From Williamsia sp. DF01-3 (GTDB taxonomy: Bacteria; Actinomycetota; Actinomycetes; Mycobacteriales; Mycobacteriaceae), in NCBI RefSeq assembly GCF_023051145.1, contig NZ_JALKFS010000005.1, positions 3,241,733 to 3,305,732 on the forward strand: a DNA stretch of 64,000 bases. The letters are read 5' to 3'. Under the pieces are notes generated by a model that had not been told where the DNA came from, did not search any database, and saw nothing but the letters and a program-made list of their open reading frames with translations. The position numbers were made by a program, and so were the translations under genes. This document shows positions 1 to 8,862 of this stretch, in pieces. Every line of letters begins with the position of its first letter. Position 1 is the first letter of the stretch.

Positions 1-581
1 CAGGTTCGGATGTGGTGTTGGGGAAGAGCTCTCTCGCCGGGGTACCACAAGCTGACCTTTTTCTCCGGCCACCTGCCTGCCACGTTGGCCGCACTGCTGA
101 CAGCTGCCGCGCCGCCTCCGATCACCATCACAGATGGTGCCGCAGCGAGCCGTTCATGCGCTGCGAGCAGACCGGCCCTGACCTCGTCGGGCGACTGCAT
201 CACGGGTGTACGCCAGAATCCGTTGCTGACTCCTGTCGAGATGACCAGAGCGTCATACGATTCGATCGACGTCGAGTCGTCCGCACTCCTCACGGCCAGG
301 TTTCGTGCCACCAGGTCGACGTCGGTGATCGTGCCGTGGACCGTGCGAACGCCATCGAGGCCCCGAAAGCGGTCGAAGGAGACCCAGTAGTCACGAGACC
401 AGTCGTCCGGTCGGCTCAACCGCGTTCCCAATTCCTGCCCGCTGACGAGACCAGGTTTGACCGAGATACCCACGACATCGACGTGCCCCGCCAGGTGAAT
501 CGCCGTCAGCACCCCGCTGTCGCCGAGGCCGGCCACGACAACTCGCTTGCGTGTCACACGGTCACCCGTCGCGGACGCCAT
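1..581 (-). CDS. NAD(P)/FAD-dependent oxidoreductase, FSP1/AIF-like (3' end cut by window edge)
   Basis: Pyridine-nucleotide-disulphide-type flavoprotein reading leftward off the window; 193 codons are visible without a stop. Starting at ATG 581, the protein shows an N-terminal Rossmann FAD motif, VVVAGLGDSG (about residues 14-23), then a second dinucleotide motif, VMVIGGGAAA (about 150-160), followed by LWYPGERALPQHH. That order is typical of AIF/FSP1-like NADH:quinone oxidoreductases. The start lies 28 bp inside the end of the DUF1295 gene, so the two are probably cotranscribed and translationally coupled. The C-terminal half is missing, so substrate cannot be judged; a membrane quinone is a family-based guess. 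Confidence 0.8.
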   Translation of the reverse strand, partial: MASATGDRVTRKRVVVAGLGDSGVLTAIHLAGHVDVVGISVKPGLVSGQELGTRLSRPDDWSRDYWVSFDRFRGLDGVRTVHGTITDVDLVARNLAVRSADDSTSIESYDALVISTGVSNGFWRTPVMQSPDEVRAGLLAAHERLAAAPSVMVIGGGAAAVSSAANVAGRWPEKKVSLWYPGERALPQHHIRT

Positions 582-1465
582 GGGACAAATCTCGGTACGC
601 GGTCGATCACATCCTGGTATCCCGCCCGGCGTTCCAGACTGCGCTTCTCCATCATCGGAATGCTGGCTCCCAAGAACATCCCGAGCATTGCGGCGGCGCC
701 CAGGAACAACCACCACGCATCAGACGGCGACACAGCGACCCCGAACAGCGCCAAGGCAAACCAGAAACCGAACTCCCCGAAGTAGTTCGGGTGTCTCGAC
801 CAGCCCCACAGACCCCGGTCCATCACCTCTCCGGGTCTTCCGTCCCGAACGAATCGATGTAGCTGAGCGTCGGCGACGAGCTCGAGCCCCACCGCGGCCA
901 GTCCCACGACGAACGCGATCGCGGTGAGCCAGCTGATGTCGTCACCCGGACGGGTGACGGCGATGTAGACCGGGAGCATTCCCGCGAAGACCTGCAAGGT
1001 GGGGATCACGTGGATGGCAAGAAGATCGGTGACGAACTCGAATCGGCCGGCCTGACCGCGCAGCATCCCGTACCGCCAGTCCTCGTGGTGCAGGCCGGGA
1101 AAACCGTGAATCCAGTTCGCCGTCAGCCGTACTGCCCAGAGCGTCACCACGATCGCGATCAACCAGCAATGCACCTCGTCGACGCCGAGATCGCCGCCGG
1201 CCCACCAATAGATCATCAGGAGAGGCGGAACGACACTCCAATAGGCGTCGTAAAAACTGGAGTTGCGATAGAACCGGCTGAACCCGAAGATGACCACGGT
1301 CGCCAGAACGTCGGCAATCAACGTGTCCAGCCACAGCCATGCCGTCTTCGGGCCCCATCCCAACCAGAGGACCGCCACGAGGATGGCGATGGAGTAGGCC
1401 GCTGCGATGCGTACGAGTGATGCTGTCTTCGTCACGAGGTCTGATGATGCCAGTACCGATCCCAC
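554..1465 (-). CDS. DUF1295 / steroid 5-alpha-reductase-like integral membrane enzyme
   Basis: 303-aa polytopic membrane protein with about seven hydrophobic segments. Near the C-terminus is LWGWSRHPNYFGEF, the signature of the DUF1295/steroid 5-alpha-reductase C-terminal/isoprenylcysteine methyltransferase-like superfamily, which reduces or methylates lipid substrates in the membrane. The start used is GTG 1465; a second GTG at 1435 is also possible, since neither has a clear Shine-Dalgarno. It lies between a UbiA-type prenyltransferase (52 bp upstream) and an FSP1-like flavoprotein (28-bp overlap), which suggests a shared isoprenoid or quinone substrate. The actual reaction cannot be read from the sequence. 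Confidence 0.85.
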   Translation of the reverse strand: MGSVLASSDLVTKTASLVRIAAAYSIAILVAVLWLGWGPKTAWLWLDTLIADVLATVVIFGFSRFYRNSSFYDAYWSVVPPLLMIYWWAGGDLGVDEVHCWLIAIVVTLWAVRLTANWIHGFPGLHHEDWRYGMLRGQAGRFEFVTDLLAIHVIPTLQVFAGMLPVYIAVTRPGDDISWLTAIAFVVGLAAVGLELVADAQLHRFVRDGRPGEVMDRGLWGWSRHPNYFGEFGFWFALALFGVAVSPSDAWWLFLGAAAMLGMFLGASIPMMEKRSLERRAGYQDVIDRVPRFVPWRPRRVTV

Positions 1466-1517
1466 CGGTGCCGTAAATCGACCATCATGGCCTCCTGCCG
1501 ATCCCGCCGAAGCGGGC

Positions 1518-2456
1518 TCAGGCCAGAACGATCACCGCGCACATCGTGAGCGCCACGTGGACGAGGCTGTACAACTTGTAGGCCAGACGGTTCCGTGACC
1601 GAGTGTTGCGGATCGCGGTGAGAACGGCCGTTGGCCAACACAACAGCGCCATGAGGCCTGAGGCGATCGCGACTGCGACATCGGATCCTCCGCTGGTGCG
1701 GAACAGGACCAGGTAACCGACCGCCGGCCAGATCACCATCATCACCACGAACCAGGTGCGCACAGCGGTGGCTCCGAAGAGCAGCGGCTGGGTCACCCGT
1801 CCGATGATCCGGTCACCACCCATGTCCCGGACATCTTCGATCGAGAGAGGGATGATGAACATCGTGGCCAACGCGACTATCCAGAACCAGGCTGTGGCGT
1901 CCAGTGAATGCGCTATCGCCCACGAACCCCCGAGCTGAGCGATCACACCTACCCACGTCGTGACCGGCTTCCACAAGATGTAGAACCGGGGCTTGAGGAA
2001 ACGGTGTGTGATCTGCACCGTCGCTATCCAGACGACGGCGGCAACAAAGGTGGTGAGACCGAGCGTTGCCGAGAGGCCGACAAAGATGGCCGAGCCGGCG
2101 TAGTTCCTGCGCCACATCCCCGCCGGCGTGACCAGGCCTGACGGAATCGGGCGGTAGGGCTTGTTCGCATGGTCTTCTTCGGAGCCGCCCGCTTGATTGG
2201 CGGTGTCGAAGACATAGATGAAGAGCATCGACCACAGCACACTCGCGACTATCGCGACGGCCAGATCGATCGCATCGAGATCGAATCGCAGCGCGGCAGT
2301 CAACGTGAAGAGCACCGGCGGCAGGCTTGCGACCCAGACGTTGTCGGCGTTGAGCCTGGCGGTGACAACAAGCTCACGGCGCAAACTCCACCGCGGTGTC
2401 ACAGCTCGTGGAGACTTCTCCTCGACGTGCACGACTTCCCCGTCTTCCTCAACCAT
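1518..2456 (-). CDS. UbiA-family prenyltransferase
   Basis: 312-aa membrane protein with 7-9 hydrophobic segments and both Asp-rich motifs of UbiA prenyltransferases in altered form: FDTANQAGGSEEDHANKPYR (about residues 82-101, matching the usual NDxxDxxxD...NKPxRPIPSG block, followed by PIPSG) and EDVRDMGGD (about 204-212, the second DxxxD). UbiA enzymes attach isoprenyl diphosphates to aromatic or other acceptors in the membrane. ATG 2456 was chosen; an in-frame GTG at 2504 would add 16 residues. It is the first gene of a probable three-gene minus-strand operon with the DUF1295 enzyme and the FSP1-like flavoprotein. No menaquinone partner genes are visible, so its acceptor is unknown. Confidence 0.85.
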   Translation of the reverse strand: MVEEDGEVVHVEEKSPRAVTPRWSLRRELVVTARLNADNVWVASLPPVLFTLTAALRFDLDAIDLAVAIVASVLWSMLFIYVFDTANQAGGSEEDHANKPYRPIPSGLVTPAGMWRRNYAGSAIFVGLSATLGLTTFVAAVVWIATVQITHRFLKPRFYILWKPVTTWVGVIAQLGGSWAIAHSLDATAWFWIVALATMFIIPLSIEDVRDMGGDRIIGRVTQPLLFGATAVRTWFVVMMVIWPAVGYLVLFRTSGGSDVAVAIASGLMALLCWPTAVLTAIRNTRSRNRLAYKLYSLVHVALTMCAVIVLA

Positions 2457-2615
2457 CGGTCGGCAAATTGCCGAATGCCAATACGCTACTGAACACGCGT
2501 TCACAGTTCGAACCGAACCTCGGTCAACCGCTCATCGCCAGAATCCGCCTCGGGGCGGAACAATCGTTTGTACCGCCCGGCCGGCGTCGGCAATGACTTG
2601 AAAGGAGCCCACCAA

Positions 2616-3289
2616 TTGAATCAGCTCCTGCTCGGCGAGGGATTTCCCCACCGGCCTCGCCGGGAGCTCGCACCCGGCGCGGTCCATATCCCGGCCTGGT
2701 TGACGCTCGAGCAGCAGCGGTGGCTCGTGGCGCAGTTCAACGAGTGGGCGACCGGACCGGTACCCATCCGCGCGGCGCGGGTGCGTGGTCGTGAGATGTC
2801 GGTGCAGATGGTGTGTCTCGGGTGGCATTGGCAGCCGTATCGGTACAGTCGGACGGCCACCGATGTCAACGGTGCGCGAGTCCTCGACTTCCCGGACTGG
2901 ATGGCCCGACTCGGCCGCAAGGCAGTCGCAGACGCTGCCGAGCACACGCCGTCCGGGGAGGCCTATGAGCCGGACGTCGCCCTCGTCAATTACTACGACG
3001 ACTCTGCTCGCATGGGAATGCACCAGGACAAGGACGAGCTCTCCAGAGCGCCTGTTGTCTCCCTGTCGATCGGTGACACATGCCGATTCCGATTCGGGAA
3101 CACCGAGAGCCGGACTCGCCCGTACACCGACATCGACCTCGAATCCGGCGATCTGTTCGTCTTCGGGGGCCTTCGCGGCTGGCCTACCACGGGGTCACGA
3201 AGATATACCCGCAAACCGCACCATCCGGTTGCGGTCTGACCCAGGGCCGGATCAACATCACCATTCGGATGACAGGGATGGAGGGCTGA
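2616..3289 (+). CDS. alkB: AlkB-type alkylated-DNA repair dioxygenase, frameshifted near the 3' end
   Basis: Fe(II)/2-oxoglutarate dioxygenase that removes alkyl groups from DNA bases. The start is TTG 2616, preceded by AAAGGAG at 8-nt spacing. The first frame gives NYYDDSARMGMHQDKDE with metal ligands His136 and Asp138, then RFRFGNTE. After the five-G run at 3165-3169 this frame loses the family sequence and stops at 3239. The neighbouring frame continues with PSRLAYHGV (third metal ligand His) and RINITIR (2-oxoglutarate-binding RxNxTxR), ending at TGA 3289. One extra G in the run restores a 224-aa protein of normal length. As written, the product would lack essential residues. It converges on the acyl-CoA reductase gene. 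Confidence 0.9.
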
Positions 3290-3293
3290 CCGC

Positions 3294-5303
3294 CTACCAG
3301 TAGATTCCGGGGACGAGACGCGCAATCCGTTTCGCGGACTTGGGGATCGGCGGGGTGACCGGCAGGCTCGACCGCGCCTGACGATCTGCCGACGGCTCCG
3401 CCGAAGCGGCTCCGTCATCCGCCGGTGCACCCTTGGCTGCGGCGGAGTCCGGGAACAGGCGGTAGGCCTGATGCAACAAGAGATGTTTGAAGCGGGGCGC
3501 GAACAACCCGGTGAACTCGGCAGCGGTACCGACCGGGGTGTCGATCCTGTCGGGACGTTTCTCGAGCGCGCGGACCACCATCTTCGCCGCGTCGTCGGGT
3601 GAGGCCACAGGAAGCGATTGATAGATCGTCGTGGGCGCGATCATCGGAGTCCGCACCAACGGCATCCGGATCGAGGTGAACGTGATCCCGTCGTCCAGGG
3701 TTTCCGACGCGATCACGTCGCTGAACGCATCAAGCGCCGCTTTGCTCGCGACGTAAGCCGAGAACCGCGGCACCTTGCTCTGCACCCCGATGGACGAGAT
3801 GTTCACGATGTGGCCGAAACGACGTTCGCGCATCGATGGCAGCAGCGCGAGGACCAACCGAACGGCCCCGAAGTAGTTGACCGCCATGGTTCGTTCGAAA
3901 TCATGCATCCGGTCCGTCGACTGCGCGATGCTCCGCCGAATGGAACGACCGGCATTGTTGACGAGGTAGTCGACGTGGTCGTGTTCGTCGAGGGCCGTCT
4001 TGACCATGGTCTCCACCGATTCGTGATCGGTGATGTCGCACGGGTAGCCGAACGCCGAACCTCCCTCTGCTCGAATGTCTTCCACTGCCGCCTGTAGGTC
4101 CTCTGCGCCGCGAGCGATGAGCAGGACCGTCGCTCCGCGTTGGGCGATCTTGTGCGCGGAGGCCAGACCGATTCCCGACGATGCACCCGTGATCATCACG
4201 ACCCGGTCTGTGAGTTCTCCTGCGGGACTGGGCCTTCGGGCCAGATCCGGATCCAGGTGGTCGTACCAGTACCGCCAGAGCTTGTCGGCATACGATCCGA
4301 ACTTCGGTACTGTCAGACCACTGTCGGCCAGAGCAGCTCTTGTGGTCGCCGAGGCGAACAGAGAGGGGAACGTGAGATGTTCGATGACCACGGGCGGTAT
4401 CCCGATCTGGTCGAGCACGAGATCGCGCGCGATCTTCACGCCCGGTAGATCGCCGAGCCCGAGAAGCGGACGTGCGATCGGCGCCGGTACAGAGCCCACC
4501 GCCATCGGCGCACCTGCGGCACGCGCCAGTGCTCCGTAGACCTCGCGGACCGACTGGGGCTTCGGGTTGACCAGATGGAAGGCCCGCCCGTCGAGGCCGG
4601 GCTGCAACATGAGCTCCACGAGCGCCGCGGCTACGTAGTCGACAGGCACCATGTTGGTGGTGCCGATGTCAGGTACCGCGGTGGGCAGAAACGACGGCAG
4701 TCGGCTGAGCATTCTCAGTGCGGTGAAGAAGTAGTACGGACCGTCGATCTTGTCCATCTCGCCGGTCTCCGAGTTACCGACGACGATTGCAGGCCGGTAC
4801 ACCCGCCACTTCAGTCCCGGTGATTGACGAACCAACTGCTCGGCGATGAACTTCGTCTCGTGGTACGGCGAGGGAAGCCCTTGCCCCAGGTCGAAATCGT
4901 CCTCGGTGAAGACTCCGGCATGGTCGCCCGCCACCGCCACCGAGGACACGTGGTGGAACGTGGCGTCGAGTTCGTGAGCCAGGTCGATCATCGATCGGGT
5001 GCCGTCGACATTGGCCGCCTTCGATTCCTCGGCGCTTGCGGTCATGTCGTACACCGCACCGAGATGCAGGACGTGATCTGCTGCCGGCGGCGGCTTCTCG
5101 AGGCCCAGTCCCGGCGCGGTGAGGTCCCCGACGATCGGAACCACCCGATCGCCGCCCACCCAGGTGGCTGCCAGCCGCTCCATCCGCTCGACGGAAGCTT
5201 TGCGCACCAGCACATAGACCTGAGACTTGGGATCTCGTTCGAGAAGTTTTGGCAATACGTTCCGACCAAGGAAGCCGGTTCCACCGCTCACCATGTATGC
5301 CAT
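3294..5303 (-). CDS. acrA1: Two-domain fatty acyl-CoA reductase (extended SDR + classical SDR), AcrA1-like
   Basis: 669-aa fusion. The N-terminal extended SDR/NAD-binding-4 domain has GGTGFLG at 7-13 and YHETK at 147-151, as in fatty acyl-CoA reductases; the C-terminal classical SDR has GASSGIG at 373-379, NNAG at 449-452 and Tyr517/Lys521 of YVASK. This domain order is that of mycobacterial AcrA1-type fatty acyl-CoA reductases, which make fatty aldehyde or alcohol for wax esters and cell-envelope lipids. The start is ATG 5303 with GGAGG upstream; a longer frame to 5441 has no domain support. A TTAC-N6-GTAA dyad at 5351-5368 lies about 50 bp upstream and could be a TetR/FadR-type operator. 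Orthology to AcrA1 rests on domain architecture only. Confidence 0.88.
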   Translation of the reverse strand: MAYMVSGGTGFLGRNVLPKLLERDPKSQVYVLVRKASVERMERLAATWVGGDRVVPIVGDLTAPGLGLEKPPPAADHVLHLGAVYDMTASAEESKAANVDGTRSMIDLAHELDATFHHVSSVAVAGDHAGVFTEDDFDLGQGLPSPYHETKFIAEQLVRQSPGLKWRVYRPAIVVGNSETGEMDKIDGPYYFFTALRMLSRLPSFLPTAVPDIGTTNMVPVDYVAAALVELMLQPGLDGRAFHLVNPKPQSVREVYGALARAAGAPMAVGSVPAPIARPLLGLGDLPGVKIARDLVLDQIGIPPVVIEHLTFPSLFASATTRAALADSGLTVPKFGSYADKLWRYWYDHLDPDLARRPSPAGELTDRVVMITGASSGIGLASAHKIAQRGATVLLIARGAEDLQAAVEDIRAEGGSAFGYPCDITDHESVETMVKTALDEHDHVDYLVNNAGRSIRRSIAQSTDRMHDFERTMAVNYFGAVRLVLALLPSMRERRFGHIVNISSIGVQSKVPRFSAYVASKAALDAFSDVIASETLDDGITFTSIRMPLVRTPMIAPTTIYQSLPVASPDDAAKMVVRALEKRPDRIDTPVGTAAEFTGLFAPRFKHLLLHQAYRLFPDSAAAKGAPADDGAASAEPSADRQARSSLPVTPPIPKSAKRIARLVPGIYW

Positions 5304-5350
5304 CAGACCTCGACCTCCACGCTCATCGTTCACACTCGGCTGTCGGCGCG

Positions 5351-5368
5351 CGTTACTCGTCGGTAACG
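5351..5368. promoter_or_regulatory. Candidate operator upstream of the fatty acyl-CoA reductase
   Basis: Perfect inverted repeat CGTTAC-TCGTCG-GTAACG (6-bp arms, 6-bp spacer) about 48 bp upstream of ATG 5303. The TTAC-N6-GTAA core resembles operators of actinobacterial lipid-metabolism TetR/GntR regulators. No regulator gene lies next to it, so the cognate protein is unknown. Confidence 0.4.
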
Positions 5369-5448
5369 AGGGTAGGTCAACAGATCGCCCAGCAACTCCC
5401 GGTTCTGTATATTCCCGGCGACCTACCCGCCGGGCGATCACCAGCGAG

Positions 5449-6599
5449 TCACATGTTCGTACCGACGATCCGACCGCCGCCTGCGTTCTTGGCCCGGTAC
5501 ATCGCCGCGTCGGCGTTACCGACCATCACATCGACGATGTCGCCGTTCGGCGGGGGCCACGAGGGCACAAACGTCGTGACCGTCCCGATGCTGACGGAGA
5601 CGAAATCGGTGCCTTCTCCCCCGCAAGACTCTGCCGGATCCGTTCGGCGAAGGCCTGGGCCTGCTTGGCATCGAGGTGCGCGAAGATCGCGAACTCGTCG
5701 CCTCCGATTCTCGCGAGAGCGTCAGCTCCCCGGCACAAATCGGCAAGGCAGTTCGCTGTGCGCGTCAGAACGGCATCCCCGGTGATGTGGCCGTGCGCGT
5801 CGTTGATCGATTTGAACTTGTCGATGTCGACCACAAACGCGGTGAGTGGTGACCACGGCGGATAGACAGCATGCGACTGCTGCAACGCCTCGGCCAGACC
5901 ACGCCTGTTCAACACGCCGGTGAGTGCGTCCGTGAACGACTCCTTCGCGTCGCGACGCAGGAATGTGAGCGCGATCTGCGCGAGGATGTTCGTCGAGAGT
6001 CCGGCGCACATTGCGGTGAGTGCGAGCGCGGAGGCCACCAGGACGGACGTGCCAGGCGACATCACCGAGTACGTGTACGTGGCAACGATGACAACAAAAA
6101 GGTAGGCCAGCTGCGCGGACATCAATCGGGGCCCGTGAACAAAAGTCACGTACATCCCCGGGACCACAAACAGATTCAGCAGGGCAAGGGCCACGAGTGG
6201 CTCCCCGACGAACAAATAGGTGGTGATGGCCGCGTCGACGAAAACGACGAACCATGCCGAGGTCTTCTCGCGGGGCCACGGACCAAACCACCATGCGACC
6301 GAACAGACCGCGAAGCCCATCGCTGCCGCCAGCACAAGACCGTTGGTCAACAAGCACCCGCAGGGGTTGATCAAGATGACGAGTGCCCCGAACAACGCGT
6401 ACACGAGGCAGCAGATCATCGCGCAGACACGGGTGACCAACAGCCACGTGCGCGACTCACCGTAGGTGTGCGCCCATTCGTAGTCGTAGGGCTGGGTGTA
6501 CCACCAGCGCACAAGGCGAAAAACAACAGCCCAACGGTGTTTGCGAGATGGCTGTGGCAGACGAGGCTGTCCACGCTCGGTCCCGCGGAGAAGCCTCAT
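5449..6599 (-). CDS. Membrane-anchored diguanylate cyclase (GGDEF), frameshifted near the 3' end
   Basis: Synthesises cyclic di-GMP. About 200 residues form roughly six transmembrane helices, followed by a GGDEF domain starting at DALTGVLNRRG (about 224). GGDEF itself is at 299-303, and RGAD at 290-293 with a five-residue gap to GGDEF is a good inhibitory I-site, so product feedback is likely. The frame then diverges after the five-C run at 5618-5622 (plus strand) and stops at 5526. The adjacent frame carries DFVSVSIGT and the family ending DAAMYRAKNAGGGRIV, stopping at 5449. One extra base restores about 383 aa. There is no N-terminal PAS or response-regulator domain, so the membrane segment is the likely sensor. 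Confidence 0.88.
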
Positions 6600-6868
6600 T
6601 CACCTTCTATCGTGACGGATGGTCAAAGCGTTAGATCCTGTTCGCAGTCGAGCACGGACTGGTTCGGGTGTCGACACTGGACACCTACCTCAGACGACAG
6701 AACCCAGGCCGCGGTTTCATCTCGAAGAGATGGCGCAACAGACTGATTCCGTAGAAGTTGCCTTTCGGACAGATGATTGACGCTCGCAAATCTGGGTACA
6801 TCGATCCTTAGGTTGGAGCCGACGGCCTATCTCTGCATCTACTTACTAGAGAGAACGCGAGACACACA
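6600..6868. other. Divergent intergenic region, 269 bp
   Basis: Non-coding spacer between the diguanylate cyclase (leftward) and the stress-protein operon (rightward). It must hold both promoters. A GGGTAC hexamer at 6794-6799 resembles a SigB/SigF-type -10 element, which would fit the stress-type genes downstream, but I see no convincing matching -35. No RNA gene or repeat was seen. Confidence 0.35.
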
Positions 6869-7680
6869 ATGACATCTTCAAGTGGTATTCCCATCCACGA
6901 TCAGATGACGCCGAGTTCTGGGCCATCGCCGACTTCTGGTGAGACGTCAACCGCGGACGTCGCCAAGCAGCAAGCAGGCGATGTTGCAAGTGGCGCGACA
7001 GATGCCGGTAAGCATGTTGCATCGGTCGCAGGCGATCAGGCGTCGCAGGTCGCCGGCGAGGCCAAGACCCAGGCGAAAGACCTGCTGCACCAGACCAAGG
7101 GCGAACTGACAACGCAGGCTTCCGAGCAGCAGAAGCGTGTTGCCGGTGGTCTGCGGGCACTCTCCGACGAGTTCGGATCGATGGCCGACAAGTCCGAGAA
7201 TCAGGGTATGGCAACCGATCTCACGCGTCAGGCCGCCCAGCACGCGCAGACGGTCGCATCGTGGCTCGACGACAGGGAGCCCGGCCAGATCCTGGACGAG
7301 GTGACCCGATTTGCCCGGCGCAAGCCCGGCATGTTCTTGGCTTTGGCTGCAGGTGCCGGTCTCGTGGCCGGGAGGCTCGGTCGAGGACTGACCGCAGCCA
7401 ACAGTGACAGCGGCTCCAATGCGGGCGGAACGCCCAGTGCGGCGAACCTCCCCGACAACACGCAAACCGCGCCCATCCCGCCGATCCAGGCAGCTCCCCC
7501 GGTCGCCGGCTACGGCAGCGGACAGCATGCAGCGCCGCCTGCGCAGCCCGGTTACGTACCCGAGCCTCCCCGTACACCGTCGCGCCGGGATATCAAACGC
7601 AGCCCGGTTACCAGGCACAGCCGGGTTACCAGCAGCAGCCCGGCTACCAGCAGCCGCCGGCCCCGGGCGTGAACCCATGA
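6869..7680 (+). CDS. Repeat-tailed stress/envelope-associated protein, frameshifted in the C-terminal tail
   Basis: Product not recognised by name. From ATG 6869, residues 1-110 are Ala/Gln/Lys-rich amphipathic sequence (LEA/CsbD-like in composition), and residues about 140-160 form one hydrophobic Ala/Gly helix after RKPGMF; this layout is common in actinobacterial proteins beside holin-X and DUF3618 genes. After the four-C run at 7568-7571 the frame becomes Arg/Ser-rich and ends at 7672. The other frame gives four PGYQ-type repeats and ends at TGA 7680, overlapping the next ATG by 4 nt (ATGA). One missing C explains this and restores about 270 aa. Confidence 0.75.
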
Positions 7681-8105
7681 GCGCCCCGTACGGCGCACAC
7701 GCCGGAGAGGGAGCCGAGACAAACCCGCCATCGATAGGCGAACTGCTCTCGAATGTGAGCGAAGACCTGTCCATTCTCGTCCGTCAGGAACTCGCACTCG
7801 CGAAAGCCGAAGCCACTCAGACCGCCAGCCGGGTGGGCAAGGGTTCAGGAATGCTGGCAGGCGCTGCGGTGGCCGGCTACTTCGTACTCCTGTTCCTGTC
7901 CATCGCCCTGTGGTGGGGGCTCGGCAACGCGATCGGGCACGCATGGTCGGCCCTTGTGGTCATGTTGATCTGGGCCATCATCGCCGGTGTTCTGGCCGTC
8001 CTCGGTCGGACAGCACTGCGCAAGGCCAAAGGACTCCCGCAAACCACCGACACAGTCAAGAACATTCCCGGCGCACTGACGCCCCATCCCCAGGAGAGAT
8101 CATGA
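7677..8105 (+). CDS. Phage-holin-like (holin-X, superfamily III) membrane protein
   Basis: 142 aa. An amphipathic N-terminal half, SIGELLSNVSEDLSILVRQE, is followed by two transmembrane helices (about 62-85 and 90-113) and a charged tail. This matches the actinobacterial holin-X family (PF07332-like), chromosomal proteins normally paired with DUF3618 genes and not part of a lysis cassette. ATG 7677 overlaps the restored upstream stop by 4 nt, and its own stop overlaps the next ATG by 4 nt, so the three genes are translationally coupled. A role in membrane or envelope stress is inference from context. Confidence 0.85.
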   Translation: MSAPYGAHAGEGAETNPPSIGELLSNVSEDLSILVRQELALAKAEATQTASRVGKGSGMLAGAAVAGYFVLLFLSIALWWGLGNAIGHAWSALVVMLIWAIIAGVLAVLGRTALRKAKGLPQTTDTVKNIPGALTPHPQERS

Positions 8106-8734
8106 CCAGCAGTTCAGACCCCGATCAGATTCGTGCCGAGATCGAGCGCACCCGCGCGGCGCTCAGTTCAGACGTGGATACCCTTGCGTACGAGGCCAAT
8201 CCGGCCACCATGGCCAAGCGAAAGGTCGGTCGCGTGACCGGTCGGCTCAGCGGCGTCCGTGAGCGCGTCATGGGTTCGGCTCAGGACTCCGCCCAGAATG
8301 CCTCGGCCACAACCAGTTCGGCAGCATCGTCGGTGACGGGTGCGGTTCAGTCCGCGTCCGGCACCGTTCAGGATGCCGTGCAGTCGGCACCCGGTGCGGC
8401 AAAGGCCCAGACCCAGGGCAACCCGTTGGCCGCCGGCTTGATTGCCTTCGGCGCGGGCTTGCTGGTGTCTGCGCTCATCCCCGCCAGCGAGAAAGAGCAG
8501 CAGGCGGCAGTGGCCCTCCAAGAGAAGGCTCAGCCCCTCACAGACGAGGTCACCGAGGTGGCCAAGCAGGCCGCACAGAATCTGCAGGGCCCGGCACAGG
8601 ACGCGGCCGCAGCGGTCAAGGAGACAGCAACCGACGCTGCTGACACCGTCAAGCAGGAGGGCACATCTGCGGCCCAAGGCGTGCAGGAGCATGCGAAGGA
8701 CGCGACAAACAAGGTTGCCGACCAACAGAAGTGA
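8102..8734 (+). CDS. DUF3618 domain protein
   Basis: 210 aa. The N-terminal DUF3618 motif, DPDQIRAEIERTRAALSSDV (about 6-25), is followed by a low-complexity Ala/Ser/Gln region, one hydrophobic helix around residues 103-122 (LAAGLIAFGAGLLVSALIP) and a long Ala/Lys/Glu-rich amphipathic tail likely to be helical. It is the third gene of the ATGA-coupled trio. The function of DUF3618 is unknown; the helix suggests one membrane anchor with the tail lying along the membrane. No catalytic residues are visible. Confidence 0.85.
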   Translation: MTSSSDPDQIRAEIERTRAALSSDVDTLAYEANPATMAKRKVGRVTGRLSGVRERVMGSAQDSAQNASATTSSAASSVTGAVQSASGTVQDAVQSAPGAAKAQTQGNPLAAGLIAFGAGLLVSALIPASEKEQQAAVALQEKAQPLTDEVTEVAKQAAQNLQGPAQDAAAAVKETATDAADTVKQEGTSAAQGVQEHAKDATNKVADQQK

Positions 8735-8862
8735 CGTGGGGTGCCGCGCGGTGGGTCTCCTATCGCGCGGCCACGCGTGCGGCCGCGAACCGTTCGGGAT
8801 CGATCCCGCCCCGCGATCCTTTATCGTTCTTGCACCACCCACAAAGGAAAAATGAGGCAGAC

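Noticed and set aside
12-785. Plus-strand 257-residue frame
   Set aside because: It is antisense to two convincing minus-strand genes and its sequence is Arg/His/Pro-rich without any domain.
7677-8105. Phage lysis holin / prophage remnant
   Set aside because: No endolysin, capsid, integrase or attachment site is near; the DUF3618 neighbour marks the chromosomal holin-X family.
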